Shown here one piece after another: positions 11,672 through 24,086 of a stretch of 64,000 bases of DNA. The DNA comes from Podocnemis expansa (Eukaryota > Chordata > Testudines > Podocnemididae). Below the pieces are notes generated by a model. That model did not search any database. It saw only the letters and a list, made by a program, of their open reading frames with translations, and had not been told where the DNA came from. The stretch lies in the NCBI GenBank assembly GCA_007922195.1, contig ML681996.1, positions 23,828,932 to 23,892,931 of the forward strand, read 5' to 3'. The position numbers and the translations under genes are program-made. Positions within the stretch are counted from its first letter, which is position 1. Every line of letters starts with the position of its first letter.

Positions 11672-12046
11672 GGCTATGTCTACACTTGCAACTTAGTTCA
11701 AATTAAGGAGGCTTAACTCAAACTAACTTAGTCCCTCGCTTCCTTAATTTAAACTAATGAAAGCTTAGTTCCAACTATAAGACCTGCCATGTAGATTGAA
11801 CTAAGCTCTGAGTTCAATCCGTAGCTGAAACTTGGCACAGTATGGATACTTAAGTCCACTTTGTTAGTTCAAACTAAGGGCAGTTAGCTGGAATTAACAA
11901 AGTGGGTTAAATCAAATGAACTGTAAATCAACGTAGTCCACACTGTTAATTCAAACCAATAACTCAGAATGTAGTTCGAACCACATTCAAACTTACTAGT
12001 TCGAATTAACGAATTTGAGCTAAGTTTGGGAAGTACAGACATAGCC
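11672..12046. mobile_element. Palindrome-rich MITE with ggctatgtctac ends, 375 bp
   Basis: It begins ggctatgtctacact and ends tacagacatagcc, an inverted pair. The interior repeats variants of the near-palindromic word TTAGTTyrAACTAA. It is the same family as 60090-60443. Such short elements with genomic ggctatgtctacac ends are common in turtles and crocodilians; I cannot name the family from the sequence alone. The flanking trinucleotides ata and aca do not give a clear duplication. Confidence 0.7.
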
Positions 12047-12849
12047 ACAGAGATCATACAATAAATGAAGTTTTAACTGCTGAGAAGCAAGTAACAGAAG
12101 CACCGCCATCCCAGATAAAGACCTGGGCCTCAAGCTACATAGCGTGCTGCCATGGGCTGCATGGTGGTGGACCCAGGGCTTGGACACTGGGATTCTGGTC
12201 TCGAGCCCCATAAGCCTAGTGCCAACGATGCCCCTGGCAAGTAATGCTTGAAAGACAAAGAGCTTTGAACAGGACTCTAGATTTCCATAAAACCACTGAA
12301 GGAATATTAGTATACTCAATAGGGACCAAAAAAGAAGAAAGTAATTGAATTTCTCTCTTCTGCCAGAGCAGCAAGTGTAAGCAGGAACACACCTTCACAG
12401 ATTTGGAAGCCTCTCCTTCACACATTAAAACATTTTTAGCTCATTTCTGTAAATGTGTGGTACACTGAAGGTCCTTAAAGTGAAACTACGGGGACTACCA
12501 TGCCAGAGGACTATGGATAATGTTGTGGTCAGTGCTTTAGCATACAAGAGGGCTTTTAATCCTTCATTTAAAAATGAAATTACTCAACTGGCAGATGTGA
12601 TGATTTTACAAAAACATATGAAGTAATCATATGATACAAAGATTTAACAGTTAAACTTGAAAAAAAGAGAAAATAATTTCATGTCTGTTAAAAAGCAGTT
12701 AGAGGGAAGTTTCTATTATTACTTTTTTAAAGGAACTAACAAATGATACACCTAACTTCAGTTTGACCATTATACTTTTATGTTTTCTCTCCTTCCAGCT
12801 CTTTGAAGGCACCAGTGGGTTTTTTAGATTAAGAGATCCTTGGGCAGGC
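12047..12849. other. Intron sequence, no recognised feature
   Basis: No splice-supported exon or transposon was identified. Confidence 0.4.
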
Positions 12850-12945
12850 ATCATGTCTTCTTGTATATTTGTACAGCACCTAGGTGAATAAGGCCTTGAT
12901 CTTGACTGAGACCTAGTGGATGTACCAAAATATAACCAAAAACTA
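12850..12945 (+). mobile_element. L2-type LINE 3' tail
   Basis: The stretch with tgtacagcacctaggtgaataaggccttgatcttgac matches the well-known 3' tail shared by amniote L2-type LINEs (lowest-level wording: tgtacagcgcctagcacaatgggg...). It is a short fragment. Confidence 0.6.
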
Positions 12946-14504
12946 TTTTTAAAAAGGTATAAACATTGTGTTAGGTTGTTCTGTGTCTTAGTCTTCTCTG
13001 ACTCTTGTACACTACGCATGAACATTTGACTAATTTACTGTAATTGGCACAAGGATCAATGAAAAGAAATGCTGAGAGTAAAATTCAAAGTTGCCTAGTA
13101 AGCATTTTATTTATGAAACTTGTATGAGCTCAAATTTTACCTTTTTCAGCAACTAACTGGCCTGAGCAAAACCTGCGATAATCTGCTGGAATCTTTAATT
13201 TGCAATCAAACAGCCATATTCAGACTCTACTTCTCCTCTGCAGATTTAATCCTTTTTCTGATCTCTCTCAGGTAAAATTTCACTATCATTGAATAATAGG
13301 AGCACCTGTATTTTACAAAAAAATATAATTACACAATTACTGACTATGAGGATGGAACAGATCCAATATATGTAAATTTTCATATAAGGAGAGAGTCCCA
13401 TGAACTCCTATTCACAGAATACATTCAAATTATTTTTGATGTGACAACATCATATCAATTTAAAACTGATAAATAATATAGCACAATGAATCAAATTGAA
13501 AAGTAGTAAAAGTATTGGAGAAGGGACTGCCAGCATTCATCTAGGTATTAGAACATTAATGAACATTTTGGAAATCAGGAGTATAGACATCCAATTCACA
13601 GCAATACAAAATTGGGAGGTTTTGCAAATGCTAATGAGGAATTCCAAGGCAAATACACCACTCTACACACATCACTGAAAAAAAAAGTAAATATTAAAAA
13701 CCAATTTCTGACATCAAGCTTAACAAGATAATTAAATCAAACTTTACATATATCCTCAGTGGAAAACTGTTTCTGAAAGACTAAAATATCCTTAATTCTA
13801 CCCCTGAACAGGCATGAGCTCTCGTTTTTGGGGGGGTTTTTTTGTTTGTTTTTTTAAACTATTGTTCACAATTAGGGCTTAATACTGTAGATCTTTGCAT
13901 AGTTAACAGTATGCAAGATGAGGCCTCCTACATTGCATGTTCTGTCATTTTGAGTCAAGGACTTCCAGGGCTCTAAGAAGTTGGCATAGATAGCTGTCAA
14001 TATATTAAATCTGTAAACACCACTGTATGGTGTAATATAACACTGCCATCCTCTTATAATCCCTTGGTTATACTTTTCGTAAGAACTTGTAAGCAATACG
14101 CAAAAACCTTAGTTATGGAGTATGGTCCAGGATCTAGAGGATTAATATCCACAGACACACTCCTCCTATATTTACAAATATGCATACACTTAATCACACA
14201 AGTTACTTAGGTGTTAAGGAACTGTGATGACAGGAACTAAAGATAAACACATGAAGTTTTAAACAGAGGAATTTCTCTGAACTGTTAAGGTAATAATTTG
14301 TAAAGTATGCATTTCCCTATATTTATGGCTTTGAAGATCTCAAAAGACCATGAACACTGATAAGACTCATGACTGCACATCACCAAAATAGCTGTTATCT
14401 TCCCACATAAAGATGGCCTAATAATACAGAGAAAAAATCTTCCAAGAGACAACCTTACCTATTCATACAATTTTATTTCCATTCTGTGGTTGCATATTCA
14501 TGAA
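12946..14504. other. Intron sequence, no recognised feature
   Basis: AT-rich sequence with short A runs and G/T runs at 13828-13856. Short ORFs here have no family resemblance. Confidence 0.4.
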
Positions 14505-14580
14505 ATATTTTAATAAATTTAAAGCCAAGGGACCATTGTGATCATCTAGTCTGATCTCTTCTATAACCATACAATAATAA
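14505..14580 (-). mobile_element. CR1 LINE 3' fragment
   Basis: The segment agggaccattgtgatcatctagtctgatctc is typical of the CR1 3' UTR of turtles, crocodilians and birds, read here on its complementary strand. Confidence 0.6.
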
Positions 14581-15194
14581 TTTTTATTAAACTTGATATC
14601 ATACTCATGTATTTAACCATGATTGTTAATTCACCTAATTTTTAATACTTGGTTGTCAGGTGTTGATCGAATGGCATGTTTGATTTGCAAAAGATAACCT
14701 CATCCACAATTTTTGTTTTTTGACAGATCACACAAGTGTGAAGAAACATCAAAAAACATGCAATGTTCTCTTGAGACCCTGATTTGAGTTCTATATTTGA
14801 GCAGCTGAGTGCTCTGTGGTTTCCCAAAGCTAAAAATCTGTAACACAAAAATGCCACGTGCTGCAGGCTTCACATAACCCCAATCAATGCAGCTTAAGAA
14901 TGGAAATAGGGTTATTTTTAGATGCTACCCCAGGAACTCTGATATTTGAGATTTGCTGTTAGTTAATATGCAAATAAACAAAATCAATTAAGAAACAATA
15001 TGCTCCAATTTGCATATTTTGGTTTTTTTAATTGAAATATTAAGGGATTTCATCTCTCTCTCTTCCAAATGTTGTCTAAGGACATGCTGTAAAAGGATAT
15101 TTGACAATCAAGTGGATTGACAATCAAACATTTACTGGTAATATGGTTCGTTAGATTTTTCTAAAATCTAGAGAATAGAAAAATCTTTAAACAC

Positions 15195-15265
15195 TAGAAT
15201 AGAATAGAATCCTAAGGTTGGAAGGGACCTCATGAGATCATCTAGATAATGTGGGAGTACTTCCT
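15195..15265 (-). mobile_element. CR1 LINE 3' end
   Basis: The segment agaatagaatcctaaggttggaagggacctcatgagatcatctag (given here in shortened sense as gaatcc, ggttggaagggacctc and gatcatctag) is the CR1 3' terminus with its reiterated agaat-type repeat, in reverse orientation. Confidence 0.75.
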
Positions 15266-15841
15266 AAGGCAGTGTTTTCTCAGCTGGTGCTCCAAGGAAG
15301 ACCGGTGCTCTGCGGACATAGTGAAGGTGTTCCGCGATCAAACTTGAACCCTCCCCATCAGGAGAGGGGAGCTGAGTGGAGAGACGGTAAAGCGCAATAT
15401 GACAAGGTGAGGTAGGTCTTAGAGATTTAAAATTTCCCAGCCACAGCAAAACTTCCAAGTACATCTTAAGATCTGCTGCCACCTTGCTCCTTTGCTGCAG
15501 CTGGCGCAGTTTAATTTCTGGTATCAAAATTATTTGGACACAACCTCAACGGTAAGATTTTTCATTGACAAACCTTACTCCAAAAATAGTTTAACTTTCT
15601 CGGACCATGCAAGCTCAAAATTCCCATTATCATTTGAGTAATCTCATTTTCAGTTTAAGTTGCATGCATCATTACGTATCTATTTTTTAGAAATATATGC
15701 ATATTATTTTCCTTAAACTGTATTCAGTTCAATTTCCAGAATTGTTTTCACAGTAATGCATAGTATGCAGATATTATGAACATTATAGCCAGTATATATT
15801 GAATACTGCAAGAAAGGATTCATCAGGTGTACCACGTAAAG

Positions 15842-16049
15842 CAGGAGTCAAACTCAAATGACCACGAGGACCGCATGAGGACTACTGGAGGGCCGCATGA
15901 GGACTGGTACGTTAGCCCGAGGGCCGCACCACTGAAACCTGCCTGTACAACAATATTGCAAATATCAGTAACTGTAATGTTGTTGCGGGCTGCAGGAAAT
16001 AGCTTTAGGGGCCATATGCGGCCCCTGGGCCACGTGTTTGAGACCCCTG
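15842..16049 (+). mobile_element. hAT-type MITE, 208 bp
   Basis: The ends are caggagtcaaactc and gtttgagacccctg. The flanking 8-mers acgtaaag and gtgtaaag match at 6 of 8. Its length and body match the reverse complement of 9104-9273, which confirms the element boundaries. Confidence 0.8.
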
Positions 16050-17473
16050 GTGTAAAGTAATGAAAACCCTGATGTGTTCCTTGGTCCACTAAAGGTTGGG
16101 AAACCCTGCCCTAAGGGAAATGGTGAAAGCTACATTGCTAGGGCCATCTGACACTAAACAAGACAAAACAGAAAAGTGTACTGTTGTAAGGAACAATCAT
16201 GCACTGGTGAAGCAATAGAGATGATCTGATTCATCTTTTCTCTCTAGTTTCTAAGATTCCATCAACTAATTCTTCAGAATTTTTAACAGCACTACCATTT
16301 TCTTTTGAAACTTTCCATCTTAATTTAACTTGTATTGATTATCCAAACTTTTGAAGCATCTTAAATAAGAGTTAATTGTGAAGGTTTTTAATTCCTGCTG
16401 ATTAGAGTAACTGCTGAGGGAAAGGCATCTTAAAATTGAGCCAGCTCATAGTTTAAGGATTTTAGATGCCCTTTGCTGCTTCCTTTCACTTAAAACATGG
16501 CCATGAAAGTTGTCCCTGTGTTGTTTCCTCAATAAGAGCAGCCAAGTTCCATGTAGAAACCACTGACAGTTATGCAGATCTACTGTACTGCACTAATGAA
16601 CATTTTTAAAAGGGCCCATTTGTTTAAAAAATGTTAAGATACTCTTAACAATTAAGTTTTTCAACAAGAAAAAGTTTTCTATCTACAAAATTCCTTGTTA
16701 TGCAGAGAGCATGATAAAAGAAACAGTGTTGCAAAGCACTTCTCAAAGTACTGTGCATCTGAAGAAATGATACTGTTCTTGGAAAAAAGTGAACTCCACC
16801 CCCTCATGCAATTGTTTCCTAAGCATAACCTTTAGGATCTGTGTCTATCAGTCAACATACATGTAAGAGTTCACAAGGTCAACCCTCCTGTCTCAACCCA
16901 TGCAAGGTATGCATATAATCTGATGAAACATCTTTCAACTCCCATGTCATTGTTTATGTCTATTATTTATATGTTATTAGCAACTAGAGGGTGAGATCTG
17001 GATCAGGGTCCTACTGTGCTAGTAGTCACATAAGCACATTTAGAAACAGGACTTGGTCTGAATAGTCAAATGAGTCAAGAGGAACACCACACAGATACAA
17101 ACAATGTCAAAAGGTACAAGTCCTTAGTTAGCCTCAGCCCTTTTTAAAATAAACTGCAGCATCTGCACCCATACTCACATGCTAGCTTGCTTCACTGCTG
17201 CTGGCCCAATATGCACTCCTTCCTGCCTAAGCTACAGAAAAAATTGCACCAACCTAAAGCTGTCTGAGGCATGAAAGTGAATAAAGGCATGAATTCTCCT
17301 GCTCCTACACTCTAGTGTTGCTGCAGGTGCTCCTCTCCCTTTGGAGGGAAAGTAATGGGTGGCCTAATTCCACCATGGTTTTCTGGGGGCCCAGAAGTGA
17401 CAGAATACAAAAGATTCAGGTAATTTCTTAACCGCCTCTCAAAGCTTTATTAAAAACCCACCTGTTCCAGGAT
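16050..17473. other. Intron sequence, possible L2 tail in reverse
   Basis: A stretch near 16985-17040 (gatcagggtcctactgtgctag) resembles an L2-type 3' tail on the minus strand. Nothing else was recognised. Confidence 0.4.
17462..17473. repeat. Target-site duplication of the Penelope hairpin, left copy
   Basis: The 12-mer ctgttccaggat recurs exactly at 17887-17898 on the other side of the insertion. Confidence 0.85.
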
Positions 17474-17886
17474 CCAAAAGGGCAGCCATGTTAGTCTAGT
17501 AAAGCAAAAAAAAAAGCAAGGAGTCTTGTGGCACTTAAAGACTAAACAGACTTATTTAAGGCATGAGCTTTTGTGAGAGAAAATCCCACTTCGTCAGATG
17601 CTTTGAAGAGGGGGAACTTACAGAACTGGATGAGAATAAATGCAGGGGAGTGTAAGACATGGGATCAGGTCATACTACAACAGCAAATCTAATGCTTACA
17701 AATGATCTGATTTGCTATTGCAGTATGACCTGATCCCATGTCTTACACTCCCCTAAATTTATTCTCATCCAATTCTGTAAGTTCCCCCTCTTCAAAGCAT
17801 CTGACGAAGTGGAATTTTCTCCCACGAAAGCTCATGCGATAAATAAATCTGTTAGTCTTTAAGTGCCACAAGACTCCTTGCTTTTT
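17474..17886. mobile_element. Inverted Penelope-like tail (hairpin) with 12 bp target duplication
   Basis: Two arms, 17516-17689 and 17709-17881, are reverse complements at roughly 93 percent by eye, with a 19-nt spacer. Each arm is the 3' terminal tail of a vertebrate Penelope-like element: gcatctgacgaagtgg, cccacgaaagctcatg, gttagtctttaagtgcc. The same tail follows the GIY-YIG coding sequence at 22980-23095, which identifies the family. The insertion is bounded by the perfect direct repeat ctgttccaggat at 17462-17473 and 17887-17898, so both arms arrived in one insertion event. Confidence 0.85.
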
Positions 17887-17898
17887 CTGTTCCAGGAT

Positions 17899-18211
17899 GA
17901 ATTCCATTGACCAGGCATGATCATATCTTTGTTAGGCATGGTCCTACACTACACCAGACTACATTTACAGACTGCAAGTCCCCCAAAAACATGGAATATG
18001 TTACTTGTCTGAAACAAGGCTTCTATTCTACAGCACCATAGGAACTTTTGGCACTGTACCAAATAAAGCTCCCATAAATACAAGACAAGAGCTCTGGTTC
18101 ATTTAGTCATCTCCCCTCATTGGAAGTCACTTGTTCAGTTAGAAACTCCTTCCCCTCTTCCATCCTTCCACAGTTCTTTTAGCACCGTCCTCTCTTTTCC
18201 AGGCCTCACAG

Positions 18212-18258
<47 letters not shown>

Positions 18259-20437
18259 ACAGAAGAAACCACAGTTGCAGTGTAATATCCTTGCTCTGTT
18301 TTAATAATTAGGTTTTATCTTTTAAACAGCTTACAAGAATAAACAAGCTCCCTTATATAAAAGTGTCGTTTTGCATTTGGAAGAAACACTTAGCTAGTAA
18401 GTTATCAGAACTTCACTATGTGATTCCAGCGAACACTAGCTACAGTCCAACACAAAGTAGCTAATATTTTAATGTCACTAGAACTCATGCAAGTTTGCCA
18501 CAAGGATAAATAATCAAACCAAGAAAGCCAACATGATAAATTGTCTAAGGACAATAATGTACCTGACTATAAGTCTGAAGATACTTTTCATGCTTTCAGA
18601 TTTTACCACAGTCTATCTGCTATTAAAGGCTGCCTTACTCCAATTATCTCAAGCTGATGAAAGGATTAAAAAATAAATACCAAAACCAGAATTTTACATG
18701 TTTATTATAAATACTATAAAAATAATTTTAAAGATACCTGTAACCAAATATTCAACTATATTTTGTATTAATTCCTCATGAATTAATATAGCTGGCTTAA
18801 TGCTCAGTGTAAACTGCAGACTTTCAGACACTTACCTCAGCAACTGAAAGAGATATCAGCTTGAAAAATCAGTATGCCAACAGAATCTCAGTCCCTAAAA
18901 CACAATATAATTTGGCTCAGAAATTGTGATTGCACTGCGAATGTTCAATGTAAGGCTCAAGTCTGAAATACCTTTATCCACCAAAACCAGGAAGAAACGG
19001 AGCAGTCAAGGGGTAAAATGGAAGAATGCATTTATCAGCCTAATTACTATCACTCAGGAAAGTGGAAAAACTCATTCCATGATTGTATAGAGTCTACACC
19101 ACAGCACTGAAGTGGTACTGCTACAGTTCCATTGCACTGCTACTGTAGCACCCATAATGTAGACGTGACCTGGCCCACATATCACAGTAAGTAAGAGAGA
19201 TTTTGCGTTTAATTATTTCTCAGAAAATAATCCTGCTCACTCTCTCCCACTGCCGCACCAGGTCTACAGTGCTAGCCAAAGTAAAAAAAAGTTGTCAGCT
19301 AATGAAACTGTAAATATAAAAATGTATAAAGGCAGAGTCTGAAGGATTTTTTTTTTTAAAACAGTCATTTTCTGACCATAAGTGTACTGTGAAGTTCAGA
19401 CTATATCAGCAATTTCTAAACTGCAGTAGATGTATTTAATTTAAATACATCTTTTCAACATATTATTTGTTTCCTCTGTTGCTAAACTACTTAAAGAGTC
19501 ATACACACATACACTGACAGAAATTAGAAACAAAAGAAATGTAACAGATTCTCTAGGCAACTTTCATGCCAGTGTGGTGTTGGTTGTTCTCTACAGTGTA
19601 ATAGGAGGCTTTGTTCTATCTTGTTTTCAATGTCCAAACCACTCCTGTGTTCAAAGAACAGACGTTCATGTTCTCAACTACACCTTCCATAGCTGAAGTG
19701 GAAGGAAGTAAACTTTAATGTGATACTCACATACAAGGTGTCTCACACGAATCACACAAAATCCTGAGCCATAATGAATTTCTTTTAACTGCCATCATTC
19801 CATGCAATGCCAGCACTACACACCATAAAGAGAAACTATGAATGGCTCAACAAGGAAGTGGTAAAGGACTAAACTGAGCTTTGCAATAGTGTCATTACCA
19901 AGGAGGAAGGCTCTTAAAAGACTAACCAACCTTGCTAACCTTAAAAGGAAATAAATATTTTTCTTCTCTGAGCATTTCTGACCTTCTCAAACAGTCTTCA
20001 GGGCTCTGGATCAGGATGATCACAATACACTTTGCTGAGGGACTTCTATACACTGCCCAACTAAGGAGGAAATGGTTATCATTCTTTTGTGCTCTTATCC
20101 TTTCCTACGCCCCCAAAACAAGGAATTTCGTCACCGCCATTACAACCACTATTTCCTATCGAGGGATCAGTTACAGCAAACACAATAAAACACTGTTATT
20201 GCTAAAATTCTAAAAAAGAAAAACACACACAGAAAATCTTAGCGTCTCAGGCTCAATATTTGAAGGAAACAATTTTCTTCCAAGATTTTAGCTGAGCCAG
20301 ACTGTCTTCCACAAGAAAGCTGGAGAAGTCAAGGGAGAGCTTTTCAAGACTTGTAGCTACAAGTCTGTAAACTAAGAAGCTTCTAATATGCCATAAAATT
20401 TGTATTGCAAAAAGCCCCCCCAAAATCAATTAACTAA
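17899..20437. other. Intron sequence with a long A tract
   Basis: A 46-base A tract lies at 18212-18257. The stretch at 19085-19175 (gtctacaccacagcactgaagtg, then gtagcacccataatgtagac) looks like a fragment of a gtctac-type MITE. No exon was recognised. Confidence 0.45.
18212..18257. repeat. Poly(A) tract, 46 nt
   Basis: An uninterrupted run of A. It could be a slippage-expanded retroposon tail, but no retroposon was recognised immediately before it. Confidence 0.9.
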
Positions 20438-20677
20438 GGCTATGGCCACACTAACAGTACATTAGCAGCAACAGCACTATAACTAGGTCTCTGTAGCATT
20501 GTAGAGTAGATACTTCCTATAACAAAAGAAGCAGGTTTTCCACAGATGTACTGTAGGTACAGTGGTAGTCAGGTCAATGAAGAACACACTGGTGCTTAGG
20601 TCAGCTGAACATACACATTTTTCACACCCCTGACTGATGCAGCTATGGTTACCCTCACTTTAAGTATTGACCAGGCC
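20438..20677. mobile_element. PIF/Harbinger-type MITE, 240 bp, TAA target site
   Basis: The ends ggctatggccacact and agtattgaccaggcc are inverted. The trinucleotide taa flanks both sides (20435-20437 and 20678-20680), fitting the TWA duplication of PIF/Harbinger elements. Confidence 0.65.
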
Positions 20678-20680
20678 TAA

Positions 20681-22097
20681 GATTAACAAGGACAATGAAT
20701 CTGCAGCTTTTGAGGAAAATGCCTTATATAACTTTTGGAACCCTCCTTACCATGCTACAGATCCAGACATGAAACAGAAAAACCAGTCCCTGCAGAGATA
20801 AAAGTGTTAATATCTTTGAAAACAAACCTGTGGGAGTGAGTTCACTCAAAAATTTATCCTGAAGATAGACTTCAGCCCTCTCCCAATCTTTTCTACTTCC
20901 TTGCAAACTGACACAAGAAAAAGACACGACACCCCAATGTCAACCTCTCTGGTACTATATGGTGCTTAAAAGGTAAGCCCTTCAACTCATATAATAAAAT
21001 AATCAAATATCAGAAGAGCCCTATTACAAAAGAAATCTTTTGTGCACCACATTAGGCAGTGTGTGTAGCCAACAACATGGGGAAAAGGACATTTAAAATA
21101 ATTTTTTTTAATTGTCTCTAAGCCCTCTTCTCCCTTCCCCACCACACTATTTTCTGGCAAGACAATCAGGCTCTTCATTTTGTCTTTGAGAGCCTCTCTT
21201 TTTGAGACAGTTTAGGATGTTTTTAATCTCCCTCTTTTTATTTCCTCTCCCCTTCTTCCAGGACACCACCTTAGTATCATCTTCCCTTCCACCAAGGAAT
21301 GGTTGCAACTCCCACTAGTACCTGTTAAGATGGTCCATTCAGTAAGAAAGGATTGCTACAGTGATAAAAGATGTTCCATGGGGTACAATGCGCCACTCGT
21401 TGATCCTGAATTCCCAAATTGATAGATCACGACCACCGCTAGTTTTAAGCATGGGACAAATGGGCTGCGCTCATGCGCCATGAGTCCTTTGCTTCAGGTC
21501 TTGCAGCCAGCTGAGGCATGGCTTCCCCACCTCCAAACCCCCAGACTTATAATTCCCCAGTCTCTCCAGCCTGCAGGCCACTAGGTCTGGGGCCCCGTTT
21601 CTGAAGTGCTGGCAACAAAAGCTACTGGGTAGCTTCGTCAGGTTCAGCTCTCCTGCACAAGTTCTGCCAGTCTGCTTTGAAATCATATTTAGTAATTGTA
21701 AGTTTTACAAAATTACAGGGCTTCCTACATTTCAAAGTGATCAATTAAGTAACCCAAGAAGTATGTGATACCAGAACATTCACTGGTTCCAGTGGTCAAC
21801 TGGACTGTCACGGTCTAGAATGGATCTTAAATAAGCAGCACTGTGAGACAATATACTCCAGAATGCACCATCCCATGCACATACAAACATCAGCAATGCA
21901 TACACATAGTGCTGAAAACTGAGAAGTGGATCACCACCACTTTCCTGTTTTTTGGCTGCCAAGTAATTTTCATATTTTAAACAATCAATTTTATGAAAAT
22001 TAAAATAATTTAAAATGATTGAAAAGGTTTAGCTTTTTTGTTAAATTCATCTCCAGACAAAATTAACCCATTGTTTTCTATTCTGGCTATTTTAAGC
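20681..22097. other. Intron sequence, no recognised feature
   Basis: No exon or repeat boundary was identified. Confidence 0.4.
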
Positions 22098-22407
22098 CAG
22101 TGGTTTTCAACCTGTGTGCCATGGCACACTGGCATGCTGTGAGACCTGTTCAAATGAGCCATGAAAATTTATACAAAAGTAATGATATACAATGTAAAAC
22201 AAACAATGCTTCATTTTCAACAGCATTCTATCCAACCAAAATTACAACTCATAAAACTCATGAAAATTAATCATCAAAATAAACGTGAGATATTGATCTT
22301 TTGATTCTAAAACATGAAAATTCTAAGTGCAGGTGACCATAGGGCAACACTGAGATGATGTGTATTTCTTCTCTGGTGGATTTGAAATATTAATGCATTT
22401 TTGATCC

Positions 22408-22502
22408 AACAAATCCATCATCGAGTGATTAGGAAGATGGAAGTGCTCAGCAACTGGTTTCTTTGTTCTTTGATTTCTGATGTCAGCTCTGTGCTCATTC
22501 AG
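22408..22502 (-). repeat. Inverted duplicate of the GIY-YIG segment
   Basis: The reverse complement matches 22644-22738 at 94 of 95 positions by my alignment, the only difference being C versus T in gctga(c/t)atcag. The segment encodes LNEHRADIRNQRTKK and following residues. Confidence 0.85.
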
Positions 22503-23097
22503 TCTCTTAAGGAGCAATCATAGGTCCTAATCAAGCCTGCTACTCCATCAAAGGCTCATTTACCTGCTCATCTACTAATGTGATCTATGCCATCATGTGC
22601 AAGAAATGCCCCAACACCTTATATATTGGACAAACAGGACGATCTGAATGAGCACAGAGCTGATATCAGAAATCAAAGAACAAAGAAACCAGTTGCTGAG
22701 CACTTCCATCTTCCTAATCACTCGATGATGGATTTGTTAATGACTGTCGTTAGAGATGTACCTGGGACATCAAGACTTCAAAGAGAAACAGCTGAACTCG
22801 AATTAACATGCAAGCTAAATTCTGTGAAAGCAGGACTGAATCGAGACTATGGGTTCTTTTCCCATTACAAAGGGTAATTTGACTTCAGGCTTCCCATGGT
22901 TTGAGCCTGTAAATTGCTCTGATTTACTGTTACTTTATGACCTGATCCTATGTTTTACACCACCTTGCATTTAGTTTCATTCCTTTCTGTAAGTTCACCC
23001 ATCTTCAAAGCATCTGAGGAAGTGGGATCTTCTCCCACAAAAGCTCATGCAAAAAATAAATCTGTTAGTCTTCAAGTGCCATACAACTCCTTGTTGT
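22408..23097 (+). mobile_element. Penelope-like element with rearranged GIY-YIG domain
   Basis: The plus-strand portion (about 22523-23097) encodes the GIY-YIG endonuclease of a Penelope-like retroelement: CSSTNVIYAIMCKKCP, LYIGQT, then LNEHRADIRNQ, PVAEHFHLPNH, LNSVKAGLNRDYGFF. The stop is near 22877 and the family 3' tail runs to 23095. A small deletion after GQTGR (about 22640) shifts the frame. To its left, 22408-22502 is an inverted copy of 22644-22738 that retains the bases (LLKRLNEHR) missing from the forward copy. The reverse transcriptase is absent, so the element is dead. Confidence 0.82.
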
Positions 23098-23152
23098 TTT
23101 TTAATTGAAGCATGCCATGTTACTGAAAAGGTTGGGAACCACTATTCTAAGG

Positions 23153-24086
23153 AAGATTATTTTATAGAACCAAGTCTGCCCTCTGCGGAAAAGGAACAGC
23201 AACAACTGACACATAAATTTGTGTTACCATACTTTGGTGAGAAGCATCAGACATTCTCATTTTCTAAACAGCAAAAAGATCTTTAAATTTGAATGTCTGA
23301 TGCTTGATGTTCTACTAACCACTTCTGAAGGGCTCCAAGAATTTGTGATTATATAGTTAATTACTTTTTTTAAATACATAAACTGCTTGCTACACCTTAT
23401 ATGATGTCTGTTATCTACAAGCGCCACTATAATCTAGAGGATAAAGCTCCAGGAGATGCTAAGTACTCCTAATAACCTACTACATTTATTAGGTCAATAT
23501 ACTTTTAATTCACATCATACTATCTCAATAGTATGTCACGTACACTGGAAATCACACTTCTGACAGTGTCTCATGCTCTGTTCTTTCTGCTCCATTTGAA
23601 CTGCAACATTTCATATGCAACCTCAGTATATAAAAAAATGTATAAAAAAAAGCACACTCAAGTATCTGTTATGTACCTTGTTGTGTTTTTTAAATTCTTC
23701 TTTCTCCAAGAACATTCATCAAAATGTAATGCTGTCCTGAAAATAATTTTTACTGATTGTGAAAAAACTTGGGAAAAAATTCAGATTATTTCATCCACAG
23801 AGAAGAAATGTCTGCATGTATTCCTCTTACATCACAGCACATTTTCTATGGTGCATCTTCACATGAAGGAGCTCTCCAATGAAGAAATGGAAAGTTGTTA
23901 TTGCACAAAATATATTTTTCAAAAAACATATATAATTGTTATCTAAATGTATCCCACTAGTGTCAGGAGCCTTACTTTTCAGGGTTATCACATTTAAAAC
24001 TTCACATATAGATAAATTACAGTTAAACTACAGTAAAGCACATTGCAATTGCAAAGCAAAGCTAAAAACAAGAATTATTTCAATAA
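23153..24086. other. Intron sequence, one long chance ORF
   Basis: An open frame at 23533-23946 (137 codons, plus strand) is Lys/Phe/His-rich and reads like AT-rich non-coding sequence. I see no family motif. Confidence 0.45.

Larger units (their letters stand above)
22098..23144. mobile_element. hAT element (about 1.05 kb) hosting a Penelope insertion
   Basis: The left end is cagtggttttcaacctgtgtgcc and the right end ggttgggaaccacta, an inverted pair of the same type as the element at 33377. The flanking 8-mers are ttttaagc (22090-22097) and ttctaagg (23145-23152), 6 of 8 matching. Most of the interior from about 22408 to 23097 is a later Penelope-like insertion. Confidence 0.65.

Noticed and set aside
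23533..23946. 137-codon ORF as a possible gene
   Set aside because: Composition is what AT-rich non-coding DNA gives, no motif, no splice or promoter context.
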